NCBI GenBank assembly: GCA_022565015.1
Contig: JADFKI010000187.1
Span: 1 to 7,795 of the forward strand
Source of the DNA: Chloroflexota bacterium
Lineage (GTDB): Bacteria; Chloroflexota; Dehalococcoidia; Lucifugimonadales; JADFKI01
Reading direction: 5' to 3'
Length of the DNA stretch: 7,795 nt
The notes under the pieces were generated by a model. It did not search any database. It had not been told where the DNA came from and was given only the letters and a program-made list of their open reading frames with translations. Within the stretch, counting starts at the first letter, position 1. Each line of letters starts with the position of its first letter. Shown here piece by piece: positions 6,193 through 7,795 of the stretch. The position numbers were made by a program, and so were the translations under genes.

Positions 6193-6332
6193 CGTCTGAT
6201 TCCCTCGCTGCCTTGGTTAGGTCTTCAACTCCGTGTCACCACCTGTGCCGCGCTCCGTTACTCAGATAATCTCAGAACACTTTTGCCATACGGTCACTCA
6301 TACTAGCCCCGGACCGTGCATGAAAAAAACAA
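6193..6332 (-). other. Untranslated leader between the terminator and trpS
   Basis: This 140-base stretch lies after the leader terminator and before trpS. It holds the T-rich tract after the terminator and the trpS ribosome binding site (GAGGG near 6206-6202). The rest shows no supported gene, no second T-box and no Trp-rich leader peptide. Its function is unknown. Confidence 0.5.
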
Positions 6333-6363
6333 CAAAAAAACCCGCCCTGTAAAGGGACGGGTT
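6333..6363 (-). terminator. Intrinsic terminator of the T-box leader
   Basis: In the minus-strand RNA, AACCCG-U-CCCU pairs with AGGGCGGGUU to give a 10-bp stem with one bulged U and a four-base loop. It is followed directly by a run of Us with further T-rich sequence to about 6322. The 5' half of the stem is also the 3' half of the antiterminator, so the two structures exclude each other. Confidence 0.93.
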
Positions 6364-6658
6364 ATGAATCCGCGGTGCCACCCTTATTCGCCTTCGAACG
6401 TTCGCTAAGACCACGAAACGCGCGTCGGCATCTCTTTTGCGGCACTGAGAGCATGCTGGACTGGCTGCTCTCGATGCCTCGGGCTCTGATAACGGTGCCC
6501 ACTCCGTCCAAGCCTACGGCCCTAGCAAAAGGGCTTTCGGTTGGCGGCTCCCAGGTCCATTCAATCTCTGCGCTTGGCGCCGGCTCTCACCTTACCCGGC
6601 TCTCTGAGCCCCGCTGGAGACCTACTACTCCTGTTCACAGCCTTTTGGTTTTAAGCTA
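6339..6658 (-). ncRNA. tRNA-Trp-responsive T-box riboswitch leader
   Basis: The leader RNA senses uncharged tRNA-Trp and lets transcription continue into trpS and the trp genes. Stem I can be drawn by hand. Its base pairs GGCU (6642-6639) with AGCC (6549-6546) and CAGG (6633-6630) with CCUG (6555-6552). Next comes an AGUA-type internal loop opposite the specifier loop, then GUCUC (6621-6617) with GAGAU (6568-6564). The specifier loop reads GAA-UGG-A, with the Trp codon UGG at 6559-6557 followed by the expected purine. The distal part contains CAGAGAG and GGUGAGAG, typical of the Stem I apical loop and bulge that stack on the tRNA elbow. The 3' end carries the T-box and terminator. T-boxes are best known in Firmicutes but also occur in other phyla, including Chloroflexota. 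The exact 5' end is estimated from the promoter. Confidence 0.95.
6352..6385 (-). promoter_or_regulatory. T-box antiterminator
   Basis: The conserved T-box AGGGTGGCACCGCG reads at 6384-6371. AAGGG (6385-6381) can pair with CCCUU (6356-6352), and GCGG (6373-6370) with CCGU (6360-6357). This leaves the seven-base bulge UGGCACC. UGGC (6380-6377) is complementary to a GCCA tRNA end, implying discriminator base G, as is usual for bacterial tRNA-Trp. The pairing uses bases needed by the terminator. Confidence 0.92.
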
Positions 6659-6664
6659 CCTATA

Positions 6665-6694
6665 AATATAAAGTCGATTACAAACAATTGTCAA
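6665..6694 (-). promoter_or_regulatory. Sigma70-type promoter of the T-box/trp operon
   Basis: On the minus strand a perfect TTGACA (6694-6689) is followed after 18 bases by TATATT (6670-6665), five of six matches to the -10 consensus. The surrounding bases are AT-rich in an otherwise GC-rich region. Initiation would fall near 6659-6657, just ahead of T-box Stem I, which agrees independently with this assignment. Confidence 0.85.
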
Positions 6695-6700
6695 GTCGGC

Positions 6701-6738
6701 CGGCACGCAAAACCTATAGATCCGAGGCCGGCGTGCCG
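6701..6738. other. Inverted repeat between the oxidoreductase gene and the trp promoter
   Basis: CGGCACGC (6701-6708) and GCGTGCCG (6731-6738) are perfect 8-bp inverted repeats separated by 22 bases. The position, after the stop of the upstream gene and just before the -35 box, would suit a terminator for that gene or an operator-like site. There is no T-run after it and the loop is long, so its role is not decided. Confidence 0.4.
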
Positions 6739-6769
6739 CTAAATACGGAATTCGAACGCCGAAGATGAG

Positions 6770-7795
6770 TCAAGAAACTTTGTCCTCCAGCCCGACCAGG
6801 CCGGCACAATGCCTTAGCACGCTCTCCGCCTCCTCCGCCAATTCACGTACGATTTCCGCAGCGGGTTGGACGCGTGTGACGAGACCAACACCCTGTCCTG
6901 CCCAGAGCGGCAAAGCATCAATGTCCCCAGTAACATCTGAGGTAGCCGTGCCGGACGAGTACCTGATCACGGAACCTCCATCGCCTCTTCTCGCGATTTC
7001 CTCTCCCTCGCCCGGACGCTGACCGCTTGGAGGACGGCCTGCGTCCTCCCACATGGCGACGGTGCTATTCCGGAGGGTTCTGAGGGGTGCGTCCGGCCAG
7101 CCAATGTCAAACAGGGTCGAGTAGAAGGTATCGGACTCGTCCGCTTTTATGATCTTCTCTTTGTAAAGAGGGTGCGCGGCAGATTCTTCGCTCACAATGA
7201 ACCGTGTGCCCACATATGCTCCCACAGCCCCCAAGGCCAAGGCAGCCGCCAGGCCCCGTCCATTGGCAATTCCCCCAGCCGCCACTACCGGAGTAGGAGC
7301 TACGGCATCCACGACTCGCGGCACCAGCGCCAGGGTAGCAATGTCACCTCGCACATGACCGCCGGCTTCCCAACCCTGAGCGACGATAACATCAACACCG
7401 GCGTCAACTGCGGCACGGGCCTCTTCTACCGATCCTACGGAATGCATCATCAAAGCACCGGCTGAATGTACAACATCAACATATGGCGATGGATCGTCCC
7501 AAAAAGAAGCGACTACCTGAGCGCCCTCCTCCAGGGATGCCTTTAGCCTTTCCATCCGATTTTCCAGGTCGCGTTGGGGACTATTTTGAGGCCGCAGGAT
7601 CATATTCACGGCAAAAGGGCGTTTGGTAAGTGCACGGGTTTCTCTGGTCCGTTGTCGTGCCGCATCAACATTTAGCTGAGTAACCACCCCTAAAGCGCCC
7701 GCGTTGGAGACGGCGGCAGCGAGTGCCGGACCGGCAGCACCACCTATAGGGGCCTGGATGATAGGCAGTTCAATGTTCAGCAGGCTACAAAGAGA
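6770..7795 (-). CDS. Nitronate monooxygenase-family FMN oxidoreductase, 5' end cut off
   Basis: The reading frame is open to the right edge, giving 341 visible residues. The first, SLCSLLNIELPIIQAPIGG, match the usual family start, so only a few residues are missing. A GTG at 7687 is internal and is not the start. Family features are APIGG plus SNAGALG near the N terminus, FAVNMILRP (visible residues 61-69), AQGWEAGGH with the conserved His at visible residue 147, and the FMN-phosphate region PVVAAGGIANGRGLAAALALGAVG ending in GTRF. Members oxidise alkyl nitronates or use related flavin chemistry; FabK enoyl reductases share the fold, so the substrate is not certain. The gene is on the same strand as the trp operon but is separated from it by an inverted repeat and a strong promoter. 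It is therefore probably a separate transcription unit with no role in tryptophan synthesis. Confidence 0.9.
   Translation of the reverse strand, partial: SLCSLLNIELPIIQAPIGGAAGPALAAAVSNAGALGVVTQLNVDAARQRTRETRALTKRPFAVNMILRPQNSPQRDLENRMERLKASLEEGAQVVASFWDDPSPYVDVVHSAGALMMHSVGSVEEARAAVDAGVDVIVAQGWEAGGHVRGDIATLALVPRVVDAVAPTPVVAAGGIANGRGLAAALALGAVGAYVGTRFIVSEESAAHPLYKEKIIKADESDTFYSTLFDIGWPDAPLRTLRNSTVAMWEDAGRPPSGQRPGEGEEIARRGDGGSVIRYSSGTATSDVTGDIDALPLWAGQGVGLVTRVQPAAEIVRELAEEAESVLRHCAGLVGLEDKVS

Noticed and set aside
6272..6301. Nine-codon frame (MSDRMAKVF) as a possible attenuator leader peptide
   Set aside because: It has no Trp codon, lies downstream of the terminator rather than before it, and has no clear ribosome binding site. 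The T-box already explains the control.
7585..7687. GTG at 7687 as the start of the oxidoreductase
   Set aside because: The frame stays open to the window edge and the 36 residues upstream match the conserved N terminus of the family, so the gene is cut by the edge, not short.

Overview
The window is most of a tryptophan operon read entirely on the minus strand, preceded by its regulatory leader and by the end of an unrelated oxidoreductase gene. In transcription order (right to left) it holds a nitronate monooxygenase-like gene cut by the right edge (7795-6770), a sigma70-type promoter (about 6694-6665), a tRNA-Trp-sensing T-box leader with its terminator (about 6658-6333), then trpS, trpE, trpG, two small non-tryptophan genes, trpD and trpC. 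An ATG overlapping the trpC stop suggests that another gene, perhaps trpF, continues past the left edge.

The organism is a bacterium. The core genes are GC-rich (sampled 60-base lines are 63-72% GC). A T-box on a trp operon together with a high-GC genome and families of palindromic intergenic repeats fits a non-Firmicute T-box user such as Chloroflexota (Dehalococcoidia/SAR202-like). That placement is inference from style, not proof.

The leader controls the whole unit. Stem I shows a UGG (Trp) specifier codon, the T-box can pair with a GCCA acceptor end, and an intrinsic terminator competes with the antiterminator. Uncharged tRNA-Trp should therefore switch on tryptophanyl-tRNA synthetase, anthranilate synthase (TrpE/TrpG), anthranilate phosphoribosyltransferase (TrpD) and indole-glycerol-phosphate synthase (TrpC) together.

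The unusual part lies between trpG and trpD. A 104-residue protein of unknown function and a 178-residue GIY-YIG-like protein are tightly packed into the operon (gaps of 10 and 3 bases, then the trpD start region). They have visibly lower GC than the trp genes, so they look like an acquired two-gene cassette that would be expressed on tryptophan starvation.

The operon's gaps are also colonised by repeats. There is a 112-bp MITE-like element with 25-bp terminal inverted repeats between trpS and trpE, a run of three hairpins between trpE and trpG, and a 39-bp imperfect tandem duplication spanning the trpD stop and trpC start. No tRNA, rRNA, CRISPR array or transposase gene was seen.
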